A stretch of DNA of 64,000 nt from Sphingomonas sp. (GTDB lineage: Bacteria; Pseudomonadota; Alphaproteobacteria; Sphingomonadales; Sphingomonadaceae). The stretch covers positions 74,096-138,095 of the forward strand of contig JAIELC010000011.1 of the NCBI GenBank assembly GCA_019753375.1, given 5' to 3'. The position numbers and the translations under genes are program-made. A model generated the notes under the pieces. It saw only the letters and a list, made by a program, of their open reading frames with translations. It did no database searches and was not told the DNA's origin. Positions 1-9,326 of the stretch are shown piece by piece. Position 1 is the stretch's first letter. Every line of letters begins with the position of its first letter.

Positions 1-333
1 AGAGAAGCAATAACGCGATGCCATCAGATACTGGACGGCCTCAGCCGGCAATTGGTGCAAGGGTATCTTTGCCAGCGCGCGCCAATCGACCGATCGCCGA
101 TCGATCGTCACGGTTGCCCGGTAATCAACGGTCAGCCGTTCCTCCACCCGCAGCCACAAACGCTCCCCAATGCCGTCCTGCGCCGCGACACGGGCGAAAT
201 TGTCGCAGGCTGACAGGCCGATCCAGGCGTCATCAATGCGTTGTTCGGGGATCACCGCGGCTTCGACCTGCAACAGCAGATCGGATGGCTCGGCGAAGCG
301 GTAATCTAGCTGGGTGCGGATATTGAGTTTCAT
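1..333 (-). CDS. Transglutaminase-like family protein, N-terminal part (runs off window)
   Basis: Reverse-strand reading from CAT at 331-333 gives MKLNIRTQLDYRFAEPSDLLLQVEAAVIPEQRIDDAWIGLSACDNFARVAAQDGIGERLWLRVEERLTVDYRATV..., resembling the N-terminal region of bacterial transglutaminase-like proteins. Open to the window edge, so absent from the ORF track. Confidence 0.7.
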   Translation of the reverse strand, partial: MKLNIRTQLDYRFAEPSDLLLQVEAAVIPEQRIDDAWIGLSACDNFARVAAQDGIGERLWLRVEERLTVDYRATVTIDRRSVDWRALAKIPLHQLPAEAVQYLMASRYCFS

Positions 334-552
334 ATGCCCCTGAACGCGCCAGTGTGCCGAACGATCAATAGCGTCGCCGGGAGCGCGGTCGGTGTTGATT
401 GACTCAGCACCGGCGCTCCAGGCTTTTGGCTTGCCGCGTTTTCCGTGTCCTCGGGTGTTTCCACCGGACTTGAAAACGCTCTAGGCGTGATTGTTCGGCG
501 CGGCCAGCGACCTTTGCCACGCCGTCCGGCGCCGAGCGGATCGCCGCAGCGC

Positions 553-1086
553 TCAGGCGATGGCAAGCGACCGGGCCAGCACGACAAAGTCCAGATCGTC
601 GGTCAACGGATCGCCAATCGATCGGTCTTCAAAGGGAAACGGACGCCGTTCGCCGGTCAGGGTATATCCGCGCCGCTGATAATAGGCGATCAGTTCGGTC
701 CGCCTGCCAATGACCGTCATCTCGATACGGATCGCCCGGAAATCGGTGGCTGCGCGTCGCTCTGCTTCACTAATCAGCATTCGGCCGACACCACGCGCCT
801 GGTGGTGCGGGTCCACCGCCAGCATCCCGAGATAGGCAACACCGTCACCCCTGTCCGCGACCACAACCGACCCGATGATGCTATTATCCCGCTGCGCGAC
901 GATGAGCCGCTGTGCGCGATCGGCCAGAATGGCGTGCAATGTTGCCAGATCAGTCCGCGGTCCGGCGATCAGATCGGCCTCATGCGTCCAGCCCGCGCGT
1001 GCGCGGCCCCCGCGATAGGCTGAATCAACCAGATCAAGGATACGCGGCAAATCCGCAGCAGCGGCAAGACGAAAGGCGGATATCAC
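553..1086 (-). CDS. GNAT family N-acetyltransferase
   Basis: 177 aa; ...[27 protein letters not shown]... acetyl-CoA binding motif. Confidence 0.85.
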   Translation of the reverse strand: MISAFRLAAAADLPRILDLVDSAYRGGRARAGWTHEADLIAGPRTDLATLHAILADRAQRLIVAQRDNSIIGSVVVADRGDGVAYLGMLAVDPHHQARGVGRMLISEAERRAATDFRAIRIEMTVIGRRTELIAYYQRRGYTLTGERRPFPFEDRSIGDPLTDDLDFVVLARSLAIA

Positions 1087-1182
1087 GTGGTCGCGATACT
1101 CAGGTTGTTGACCGATGCCCCAACAAAAACCCGGCCAACATCGCTGTCGACCGGGTTTCTATCGTTCAAAAGCCGGATCGGC

Positions 1183-1974
1183 TTATTGCATCGGCGCCAG
1201 ATTGACGGCGGCATATTTGCCCCGACGATCAACTTCCAGCTCAAATTCGAGCCGGTCGCCCTCGTTGAGCGTTGGCATACCCGCGCGTTCGACTGCAGAA
1301 ATATGCACAAACGCGTCTGGCTGGCCGTCGTCGCGCTGGATAAAACCAAAGCCCTTCATCGCGTTGAAGAACTTGACCGTTCCGCTGGCCTTTTCGCCCG
1401 TCAACTGACGTTGCGGTCCTGCAGCTCCCCGTGGGGCGCCCGGTCCTGCATCGCGATCACGCGGCGGTCCACGATCCTCAACGGGCATTGGTTCGCCATC
1501 GATTTTCAGGTCGGTCGCCGAAATGCGCCCCCCGCGATCGACCAGCGTAAAGCCCAGCGGCTGACCTTCGGCCAGACCGGTAAGCCCGGCTTGCTCAACC
1601 GCGCTGATGTGCACGAACACGTCCTCACCGCCGTCATCACGCACGACAAAGCCAAAGCCTTTTTGCGCATTGAAGAATTTTACAACGCCGGTGCCTTCGC
1701 CAACCACCTGGGGCGGCATGCCGCGGCCACCGCCGCCTGCGCCACCACCAAAGCCGCCACCACCGCCGCCGCCGCGGAAGCCGCCACCGCCGCCACCGCC
1801 AAAGCGATCGCCACCGCCGCCGCCGCCAAATCGGTCACCGCCGCCGCCAAAACGATTGCCGCCGCCGAAGCCGCTGTCAAAGCCACCACCTTCGAAGCCA
1901 CCATCACCGAAGCCGTCACGCTTGTCCCGGCCACGTCCGCCACGATCACCGCGGCGCCCTTTATCAAAACTCAT
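1183..1974 (-). CDS. Tandem cold-shock-domain protein with Gly/Arg-rich N-terminal low-complexity region
   Basis: Start taken at [13 protein letters not shown] (CAT 1972-1974). Two CSDs: [37 protein letters not shown] and [35 protein letters not shown]. Confidence 0.88.
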   Translation of the reverse strand: MSFDKGRRGDRGGRGRDKRDGFGDGGFEGGGFDSGFGGGNRFGGGGDRFGGGGGGDRFGGGGGGGFRGGGGGGGFGGGAGGGGRGMPPQVVGEGTGVVKFFNAQKGFGFVVRDDGGEDVFVHISAVEQAGLTGLAEGQPLGFTLVDRGGRISATDLKIDGEPMPVEDRGPPRDRDAGPGAPRGAAGPQRQLTGEKASGTVKFFNAMKGFGFIQRDDGQPDAFVHISAVERAGMPTLNEGDRLEFELEVDRRGKYAAVNLAPMQ

Positions 1975-2181
1975 GCCCTGTTCGTCTTCCCGGTTCGCCC
2001 ATACACCATGCAAGAACCCGAGCCTTGGACGACAAACGCAGGTCTTCCGGCGCCTAATTGCTTGCGCCTTGACGGTCGACATACTCCAAAATCCAACCGG
2101 CTGCGAATAAATTCGTCGTCGTTCGTGGACGATGCGTTGGATACTTGCAGTCGTGCGACACAAGCGCCACACATTGTGCAA

Positions 2182-2985
2182 ATGTCGATCATCTCACTGC
2201 TTGCTGATCCTGCCGCATGGGCGGCGCTGATCACCCTGATTGTGCTCGAAGTCGTCCTCGGCATCGACAACCTCATCTTTATTTCGATCCTGTCGAACAA
2301 ACTACCGTCAGAGCAACGCACCCGCGCGCGCCGAGTCGGAATCGGCCTGGCGCTGGGACTTAGGCTCGGTTTGCTGTCGACAATTGCCTGGATCGTCGGG
2401 CTGACGGCGCCGCTGATAAACCTGGGGATGACCGGCGCACCCGGCCCGCATGGCGAGCCCAGTTTTGAAACCGCGCTGTCGGCCCGCGACATCATCCTGA
2501 TCGCGGGCGGCCTGTTTCTGGTCTGGAAAGCGACCAAGGAAATTCACCACAGCATGGACCCCGAGGCATCGGGCGAGTTGCTCGACAAGCATGGCTCGGC
2601 GGGGAAAGCAACGCTCAGCTTCGCGTCGGCGATCATCCAGATCCTGCTGCTCGACATGGTTTTTTCGATCGATTCGATTCTGACCGCGGTCGGGATGACC
2701 GATCAGCTGCCAATCATGATCGCGGCCGTGATCGCCGCCGTGGCCGTGATGCTCGTTGCCGCAGATCCACTGGCCAACTTTATCGAACGCAACCCCACGG
2801 TGGTCATGCTGGCGCTGGGGTTTTTGTTGATGATTGGCGCCGTCCTGATTGCTGATGGCTTTGGTGTCCATGTGCCCAAGGGCTATATCTACACCGCGAT
2901 GGCCTTTTCGGCCGGTGTGGAAACGTTGAATATTCTGGCCCGCAAGGCCCGACAGCGCAACCGGGCGCGTGACGCCAGCCATTGA
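2182..2985 (+). CDS. TerC family integral membrane protein
   Basis: Start at [37 protein letters not shown]; ...[17 protein letters not shown]... typical of TerC. Confidence 0.88.
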   Translation: MSIISLLADPAAWAALITLIVLEVVLGIDNLIFISILSNKLPSEQRTRARRVGIGLALGLRLGLLSTIAWIVGLTAPLINLGMTGAPGPHGEPSFETALSARDIILIAGGLFLVWKATKEIHHSMDPEASGELLDKHGSAGKATLSFASAIIQILLLDMVFSIDSILTAVGMTDQLPIMIAAVIAAVAVMLVAADPLANFIERNPTVVMLALGFLLMIGAVLIADGFGVHVPKGYIYTAMAFSAGVETLNILARKARQRNRARDASH

Positions 2986-3016
2986 GCAAATGTCGATTCG
3001 CCGCTAGGCGATCGGC

Positions 3017-3634
3017 ATGACGGTATATTTCCATGAAGAAGACCTGCCTGCCGGCGTCCTGGCCGACGGCCCCATCGCCATCGATACCGAAACGATGGGT
3101 CTGATTACCCCGCGCGATCGGCTGTGCGTCGTCCAGATTGCCGATGGGCGAGGCGACGAGCATCTGGTGCGCTTTGCGCCCGGCAGCGATTATGCAGCAC
3201 CCAATCTGCGCGCCATTCTTGCCGATCCCGCGCGCCTGAAGCTGTTCCATTTTGCGCGCTTCGATCTTGCCGCGATCAGCCATTATCTGGGCGTGACAGC
3301 GGCGCCGGTCTATTGCACCAAAATCGCCTCGCGGCTGGTGCGCACCTACACCGATCGGCATGGATTGAAGGAATTGGTGCGCGAGCTGCTTGGCCAGGAT
3401 ATTTCCAAGGCCCAGCAATCGTCGGATTGGGGCGGCCCCGACCTGTCAGAAGCGCAGCGCGATTACGCCGCATCAGATGTACGATTTCTCCACGCGCTGA
3501 TGGATGAACTCAACATTCGCCTCGCGCGCGAAGGGCGAACCGCGATCGCACAGGCCTGTTTCGATTTCCTGCCGACGCGCGCCGCGCTCGACCTGGCAGG
3601 ATGGCCAGAGACCGACATTTTCGCGCATGTCTGA
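3017..3634 (+). CDS. rnd: Ribonuclease D / 3'-5' exonuclease domain protein
   Basis: 205 aa; IDTETMGL, FHFARFDLAAI, SDWGGPDLSEAQRDYAASDV motifs of DEDD exonucleases. Confidence 0.85.
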   Translation: MTVYFHEEDLPAGVLADGPIAIDTETMGLITPRDRLCVVQIADGRGDEHLVRFAPGSDYAAPNLRAILADPARLKLFHFARFDLAAISHYLGVTAAPVYCTKIASRLVRTYTDRHGLKELVRELLGQDISKAQQSSDWGGPDLSEAQRDYAASDVRFLHALMDELNIRLAREGRTAIAQACFDFLPTRAALDLAGWPETDIFAHV

Positions 3635-4265
3635 CAGTGCCGCCCAGATCCGTGTCGAGCAACGCCACTGGGCAGCGCCCGGCAGCAGCCACGATTCGGT
3701 TATCTTCTGGGCCCGCCTTGTCCTGCCCGTGCTGATCGGGGTTCTGACGGCTTTCCTGGTGGTTGCGCCGTTGACGATCGGCGGCGACGTCAGTTTTGTC
3801 CTCGACAAGAACAAGGTCGATGTCGCGCGCGAACGCATGCGCCTCCAGTCGGCAGTCTATCGCGGCGAGGATGACAAGGGACGACCATTTTCGCTCAGCG
3901 CGGGTTCGGCGGTGCAAAAAAGCTCGACCGAAGCAATTGTCCAGCTTAATCAGCTGTTTGCGCAGATTGGCCTGACCGATGGTCCGGCAACATTAAGGGC
4001 CGATCACGGCAAATATGATATGGGCAAGCAACAAGTCGCCATCGACAGCCCGGTCCAGTTCCGGGCCGCCAACGGGTATAAACTCGACGCGAGCGCCGCA
4101 ACTGTTGACCTGCAAAGCCGGCAACTCACCAGCGACGGTCCGGTGGCCGGCACGGTGCCGCAAGGCACGTTCAGCGCCGCGCATATGAGCGCCGATCTTG
4201 AGAAGCACACCGTGACGCTGACAGGCAATGCGCGCTTGCGGATCAACGCACGAAGGGCGAAATAG
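3627..4265 (+). CDS. lptC: LPS export ABC transporter periplasmic protein LptC
   Basis: MSDSAAQIRVEQRHWAAPGSS..., single N-terminal TM, position directly upstream of lptA-lptB. Confidence 0.82.
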   Translation: MSDSAAQIRVEQRHWAAPGSSHDSVIFWARLVLPVLIGVLTAFLVVAPLTIGGDVSFVLDKNKVDVARERMRLQSAVYRGEDDKGRPFSLSAGSAVQKSSTEAIVQLNQLFAQIGLTDGPATLRADHGKYDMGKQQVAIDSPVQFRAANGYKLDASAATVDLQSRQLTSDGPVAGTVPQGTFSAAHMSADLEKHTVTLTGNARLRINARRAK

Positions 4266-4270
4266 CAGGC

Positions 4271-4825
4271 ATGATCGATCGTCGAGTCTTTGGTGCTGCC
4301 GCGCTGGCCATATGGGCATTATGTGCCGCTGCGGGATCAAGCGTCGCGGTTGGCGACACGCGGCATGATCGCGATGCGCCAATCGATGTCGGGGCCGATC
4401 ATATCGAGCTGCAGGACAAAGCCAACCGCGCCATTTTGTCGGGAAATGTCCGCGTCACCCAGGCCGAAATGACGCTGAATGCCGCCCGCGTCACCGTCGC
4501 CTATACCGGTCAGGTGACCGACGGATCGCCTGAGGTGTCGCGACTCGACGCGGCGGGCGGGGTCACAGTCAGCAGACCTGATCAGCGGGCCCGCAGCAAT
4601 TACGCCATCTACGACATTAATAGCCGGATGATCACCATGATCGGGGCGGTGAATTTGGTGCAGGGCGACAATGTGGTGAATGGCGGTCGCCTGACGCTCA
4701 ATCTGGACACCGGCAAGGCCGTTATCGACGGGTCATCGGTCAGCGGCAGCCCAGCTGGCGCTGGCACGTCCACGACAAGCGGTCGCGTCACGGGTCGTTT
4801 TTCGGTACCCAAGCGCAGCCAATAG
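4271..4825 (+). CDS. lptA: LptA/OstA family LPS transport protein
   Basis: 184 aa with signal peptide; PIDVGADHIELQDKANRAILSGNVRVTQAEMTLNAARVTVAY. Confidence 0.9.
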   Translation: MIDRRVFGAAALAIWALCAAAGSSVAVGDTRHDRDAPIDVGADHIELQDKANRAILSGNVRVTQAEMTLNAARVTVAYTGQVTDGSPEVSRLDAAGGVTVSRPDQRARSNYAIYDINSRMITMIGAVNLVQGDNVVNGGRLTLNLDTGKAVIDGSSVSGSPAGAGTSTTSGRVTGRFSVPKRSQ

Positions 4826-4957
4826 ACTGTTTTAGCAACTATTGCCGCGACAGGGCTTCCATCCGCGGATCAGCTCGGGCAATAACCATGCACAAAGCTT
4901 GCCAAACTGCCCCGGCCAATGCCACGGCAGCCCATCCGGCGGGGACTATGACGCGTT

Positions 4958-5734
4958 ATGGACGATATCGGTACGCTCGTTTCAGCTAAGCCCTTCGCAG
5001 AGACCGCCGGGATGAGTGGCTTGTCGGTCGTGTCGATCGCCAAATCCTATGACAAGCGACCTGTGCTCGCGGATGTATCGGTGTCGGTGGGACGCGGCGA
5101 GGTTGTCGGGCTGCTCGGTCCCAATGGGGCCGGCAAGACGACATGCTTTTACTCGGTCATGGGCCTGGTGAAACCCGATTCCGGGCGGATCATGCTCGAT
5201 GGCGTCGATATCACCGGATTGCCCATGTATCGGCGGGCCATTCTGGGCCTGGGCTATCTGCCCCAGGAAACGTCGATCTTTCGCGGGCTGTCGGTTGAGG
5301 GCAACATTCTGGCGGTGCTCGAACTGTCAGAGCCGAATGCCGATGCCCGCGCCGGCCGGCTGGAAAAGCTGCTCGACGAATTCGGGCTCGCACGGCTGCG
5401 TGACGCCCCCGCGCTGGCGCTGTCGGGCGGGGAACGGCGTCGCGCCGAAATTGCCCGCGCGCTGGCCGCTGATCCGTCGATCATCCTTCTCGACGAACCC
5501 TTTGCCGGAATCGATCCGATTTCCATCGCCGACATCCGGGATCTGGTGCGGGACCTGAAGCAACGTGGCATCGGTGTGCTCATCACCGACCATAATGTCC
5601 GCGAAACGCTGGAAATCGTTGACCGGGCTTATATCATTTATGACGGTCGCGTGCTTTTTTCCGGATCGCCTGACGATCTGGTTGCCGACACCAATGTTCG
5701 CCGGCTTTATCTGGGCGAGGGCTTCTCGCTTTGA
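4958..5734 (+). CDS. lptB: LPS export ABC transporter ATP-binding protein LptB
   Basis: 258 aa; Walker A GPNGAGKTTCFYSVMGLVKPDSG, LSGGERRRAEIARALA, Walker B IILLDEPFAGIDPI. Confidence 0.95.
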   Translation: MDDIGTLVSAKPFAETAGMSGLSVVSIAKSYDKRPVLADVSVSVGRGEVVGLLGPNGAGKTTCFYSVMGLVKPDSGRIMLDGVDITGLPMYRRAILGLGYLPQETSIFRGLSVEGNILAVLELSEPNADARAGRLEKLLDEFGLARLRDAPALALSGGERRRAEIARALAADPSIILLDEPFAGIDPISIADIRDLVRDLKQRGIGVLITDHNVRETLEIVDRAYIIYDGRVLFSGSPDDLVADTNVRRLYLGEGFSL

Positions 5735-5810
5735 CACGATGCGCATTTTTCCGGGCCTGACCAGGCCAATGCGCGCGGTGGCCAGCATGGCCATGGGCGC
5801 TTGTTCCTAG

Positions 5811-7307
5811 ATGAGCCTGGCCCCGCGCCTCGACCTGCGGCAGTCGCAATCCCTGGTGATGACGCCGCAACTCCAGCAGGCAATTCGCCTGCTGGCGCTG
5901 TCAAATCTGGAAGTCGAAGCGTTCATCGCTGAGGAAATTGAAAAAAACCCCCTGCTCGAGACCGGCGCGCCAGAGGACGATAGCCCCATCGCCGAACCCG
6001 ATTCGCCTCCTGCGCCGCGCGACGAGCCGGCCAGCGCGGATGAGCTGATCATGGGCGCCGGCGAAAGCGGTGAAGCCGCGCTTGATGTCGATTTTTCGGC
6101 AGAGACCTTTCATCATGATAGTGCCGCGGATTCGGGCGGCATGGACGGTACGCTGGGGTTGAATGGCGCTGCGGGCAGCGCCGCGAGCGAGGATGGCCCT
6201 GATTTTGACAGCTTTGCCGATACCGGCCTGACCCTGGCAGACCATCTGCTGGCCCAGGCCGGCACGGCGGTATCGGGCGCCGACATGTTTATCGCCGCGC
6301 ATCTGATCGACCAGATCGATGACTGTGGCTATTTGACCGCTCCACTGATTGAAATCGCTGGTCGTCTGGGCGTGCCGCTGGCGCGAGTCGAGTCAATCCT
6401 TGCGATTATCCAGACCTTTGATCCAACCGGGGTCGGCGCGCGCGATCTGGCCGAATGCCTGGCCCTGCAAGCCAAGGAGGCGGATCGTTACGACCCCTGC
6501 ATGGCGCGGCTGATCGATAATCTTGATCTGCTGGCTCGGGGCGACATTGCCCGATTGAAGCGGCTCTGCGGCGTCGATGACGAAGACATGGCCGACATGA
6601 TCCGCGAACTGCGCCACTATGATCCCAAGCCCGGCTGCCGTTATGGCGGCGAGCCCGCGCAGCCCGTGGTGCCCGACATCTATGTTGCCCGGCGCAAGGA
6701 TGGCTGGGCGATCGAGATCAATTCGGCAACGCTGCCACGTCTGCTGGTGAACCGCAGCTATTACGCCGAGCTATCCACGGGGCCGCAAAACAAGGCATCA
6801 AAGGCATGGCTGACCGAGTGCCTGGCGAGCGCCAACTGGCTGGTCAAAGCGCTTGATCAGCGCCAGCGGACGATCATCCGGGTGGCCACTGAAATCGTCA
6901 AACAACAAGAAGCCTTTTTCCTGTACGGTGTCGCGCATCTCAAGCCCATGACGCTACGTCAGGTTGCGGACGTGATCGAGATGCACGAATCCACCGTTAG
7001 TCGCGTGACCAGCAACAAATATCTGATGTGCGAACGCGGGCTTTATGAACTGAAATACTTCTTCACATCCGCCATTCAGGCATCGGACGGTGGCGATGCC
7101 GTGTCGGCAGAAGCGGTCAAGAATGCGATCAGGACATTGATCGCGGCGGAAGACGCCGGGGCCATTCTGTCCGATGACACGCTGGTCGATTTGCTGAAAG
7201 AAAAGGGATTCGACATTGCGCGGCGCACAGTGGCCAAATATCGCGAAGCGCTGGGCATTGGCAGCAGCGTCCAGCGGCGCCGGCAAAAGACGCTCGAAGG
7301 AGCCTGA
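5811..7307 (+). CDS. rpoN: RNA polymerase sigma-54 factor
   Basis: 498 aa; N-terminal QSQSLVMTPQLQQAIRLLALSNLEVEAFIAEEIEKNPLLE and RpoN box-like ARRTVAKYREALGI. Confidence 0.96.
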   Translation: MSLAPRLDLRQSQSLVMTPQLQQAIRLLALSNLEVEAFIAEEIEKNPLLETGAPEDDSPIAEPDSPPAPRDEPASADELIMGAGESGEAALDVDFSAETFHHDSAADSGGMDGTLGLNGAAGSAASEDGPDFDSFADTGLTLADHLLAQAGTAVSGADMFIAAHLIDQIDDCGYLTAPLIEIAGRLGVPLARVESILAIIQTFDPTGVGARDLAECLALQAKEADRYDPCMARLIDNLDLLARGDIARLKRLCGVDDEDMADMIRELRHYDPKPGCRYGGEPAQPVVPDIYVARRKDGWAIEINSATLPRLLVNRSYYAELSTGPQNKASKAWLTECLASANWLVKALDQRQRTIIRVATEIVKQQEAFFLYGVAHLKPMTLRQVADVIEMHESTVSRVTSNKYLMCERGLYELKYFFTSAIQASDGGDAVSAEAVKNAIRTLIAAEDAGAILSDDTLVDLLKEKGFDIARRTVAKYREALGIGSSVQRRRQKTLEGA

Positions 7308-7412
7308 GGGCATTGACGGGCAGCAGAGCCGGCGCCGGCGCAGGTGCCGAAAAATCCCGCGCCGGTGCCATTTTAGCAAATTGACAAGAATCACTGGCGT
7401 AGTTCATGCGCC

Positions 7413-7823
7413 ATGGCACCGTATTTCGACATCGACGTAGACATCGCCCGTGACCTGGTCATGATCCGGATGGGCGGCTTCTTTGGGCCCGAGGCAATTG
7501 CGGCCTTTACCAAAGCGCGCAACGAAGCCCATGCCCGGCTGAAATGCGGCCCGCATCAGCATCTCACGCTCAACGATGTCAGCGGTATGAGCATCCAGTC
7601 GCAGGAAATGGTTGTCGCATTTCAACGGCTGCTTGATGATCCGACACACCGGTCGCGAAAGCTCGCCTTTGTTCATGCCTCTACCCTTGCGCGCTTACAG
7701 CTCCAGCGCGCGGCCGCGTCACGCGACGTTGCCTATTTCCGGACCGCCAAGGAAGCAGAAGCGTGGCTGTTCGGCGATGAAATCGTCACCGCACCAACCC
7801 CACGGAGCGCTGTCGCCGGTTAA
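7413..7823 (+). CDS. Hypothetical protein, STAS/SpoIIAA-like
   Basis: 136 aa ORF downstream of rpoN; coding-like composition, weak resemblance to STAS-type folds. Confidence 0.6.
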   Translation: MAPYFDIDVDIARDLVMIRMGGFFGPEAIAAFTKARNEAHARLKCGPHQHLTLNDVSGMSIQSQEMVVAFQRLLDDPTHRSRKLAFVHASTLARLQLQRAAASRDVAYFRTAKEAEAWLFGDEIVTAPTPRSAVAG

Positions 7824-7883
7824 GGCGTAAACCCATCAACGACCGCTATTGGCGCAGGGGCTGAGCGACCGACTTTGGTGGGA

Positions 7884-8071
7884 AGGGGACATTGTCCCTT
7901 CTCCCTGAAGGGAGAAGGATACCGCAGCTTGGCAGCCTGCTGCCTAGCGAAGGTTGGATGAGGGTGTTCCGCGCCATCGAGAGGGCGATCCCCTCACCCA
8001 GCTCCGACTAGGCCCGCGCTGAAGAAGCGCGAGTCAAGTCTGCGCAACCCTCTCCCAACGGGAGAGGGATG
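7884..8071. repeat. Intergenic palindromic repeat element (REP-like)
   Basis: cttctccctgaagggagaagg ... ccctcaccc ... ccctctcccaacgggagaggg; two short palindromes flanking about 150 nt of non-coding sequence. Confidence 0.55.
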
Positions 8072-8122
8072 ATGACAGACTCTGGAGCGATAACGGACAA
8101 GCCAGTTTTGTGAGTCTATGAC

Positions 8123-9121
8123 CTAATCATCTTCGTCCTCATAGCCCGCCAGGGCCAGCGCCCGCGCCTTGATCTGGTGCGTTTGGCACCAATGGACCAG
8201 CGCGTCCTCCCGGCCATGGGTGACCCAAACCTCGCGCGGCGCGATTTCGGTGAGCGTCCGGGTCAGTTCGTCCCAATCGGCATGGTCAGACAAAATCAGC
8301 GGCAGCTCTACGCCGCGCTGCACGGCGCGTTGACGTACCCGCATCCACCCCGATGCCATGGCAGTGATCGGGTCCGGGAGCCGCCGCGACCAGCGGTCCT
8401 GCAGCGCGGAAGGCGGGGCTACCACGAGCCGACCCATCAGCGCTGCCTTTGGCGCCTCGCTGGCTGGGCGGAGCTCTCCCAGATCGACGCCGTGCGCCTG
8501 ATACAGATCGCACAGTCGTTGCAGCGCGCCGTGAAGATAGATGGGATCGGCAAAGCCCCGGTCGCGCAATTCGCGGATCACTCGTTGCGCCTTGCCCAGT
8601 GCATACGCCCCCACCAGCACGCAGCGATCGGGGTTTGACCGCAATGCCGCGATCAGCTTGTCGATTTCGGCCCCGGTATCGGGATGGCGAAACACGGGCA
8701 GGCCAAAGGTCGCTTCGGTGATGAAGACATCGCACCGAACGGGCTCAAAGGGCGCACAGGTCGGATCGGCGCGCCGCTTATAATCGCCGGACACGACAAT
8801 GGTTTCGCCGCGATAGTCGAGCACAATCTGCGCTGAACCCAGCACATGGCCCGCCGGGACAAAGCGCACGGCCACATCCCCAAAAGCGACACCGCCACCA
8901 TAGCGAACCGGATGCGCCGGTTGCGGCCCATAGCGCGCTGCCATGATCGCCAGCGTCTCGGCGGTTGCCCATACCGCGCCATGCCCGCCGCGGGCATGAT
9001 CGGCATGCCCATGCGTCACCAGCACCCGGGATTTGGGCACCGACGGGTCGATCCACACATCCGCCGCCGGAATGTAGATGCCTTCGGGGCGGGGATCGAT
9101 CCAGTCACCGAGCTGAGCCAT
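8123..9121 (-). CDS. Ligase-associated DNA damage response exonuclease (metallo-beta-lactamase/beta-CASP type)
   Basis: 332 aa; VTHGHADHARGGH, VPAGHVLGSAQIVLDYRGETIVVSGDYKR, LSDHADWDEL. Confidence 0.88.
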   Translation of the reverse strand: MAQLGDWIDPRPEGIYIPAADVWIDPSVPKSRVLVTHGHADHARGGHGAVWATAETLAIMAARYGPQPAHPVRYGGGVAFGDVAVRFVPAGHVLGSAQIVLDYRGETIVVSGDYKRRADPTCAPFEPVRCDVFITEATFGLPVFRHPDTGAEIDKLIAALRSNPDRCVLVGAYALGKAQRVIRELRDRGFADPIYLHGALQRLCDLYQAHGVDLGELRPASEAPKAALMGRLVVAPPSALQDRWSRRLPDPITAMASGWMRVRQRAVQRGVELPLILSDHADWDELTRTLTEIAPREVWVTHGREDALVHWCQTHQIKARALALAGYEDEDD

Positions 9122-9326
9122 GACCAGCGATATGGGGGGCTGACGGCCTGAACTGCAACTCTATTGCGGCCTGCCGACCGGTTGCCGCTTCGACGCGCGA
9201 CGCATGGCCATGCAATCGTCAGCGCGGATCACGGAATGCAGCGGTGCACGCGCGCTGCCCCACCCCGGTCTTAACCAGTTATTGACCATAATCCGCCAAG
9301 CCGAGCCCACCGCATTCGGGGGCAAC

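Noticed and set aside
1607-2110. 167-aa proline-rich ORF on + strand
   Set aside because: Antisense image of the Gly-rich cold-shock gene; a GC-skewed repeat artefact.
1087-2181. N-terminal extension of the TerC ORF (Ala/Thr-rich)
   Set aside because: Antisense to the cold-shock gene; the TerC domain starts at 2182.
4750-4780. Second sigma-54-like site (ctggcacgtcc) near the lptA end
   Set aside because: Inside coding sequence, and the -12 TTGC element is absent at the correct spacing.
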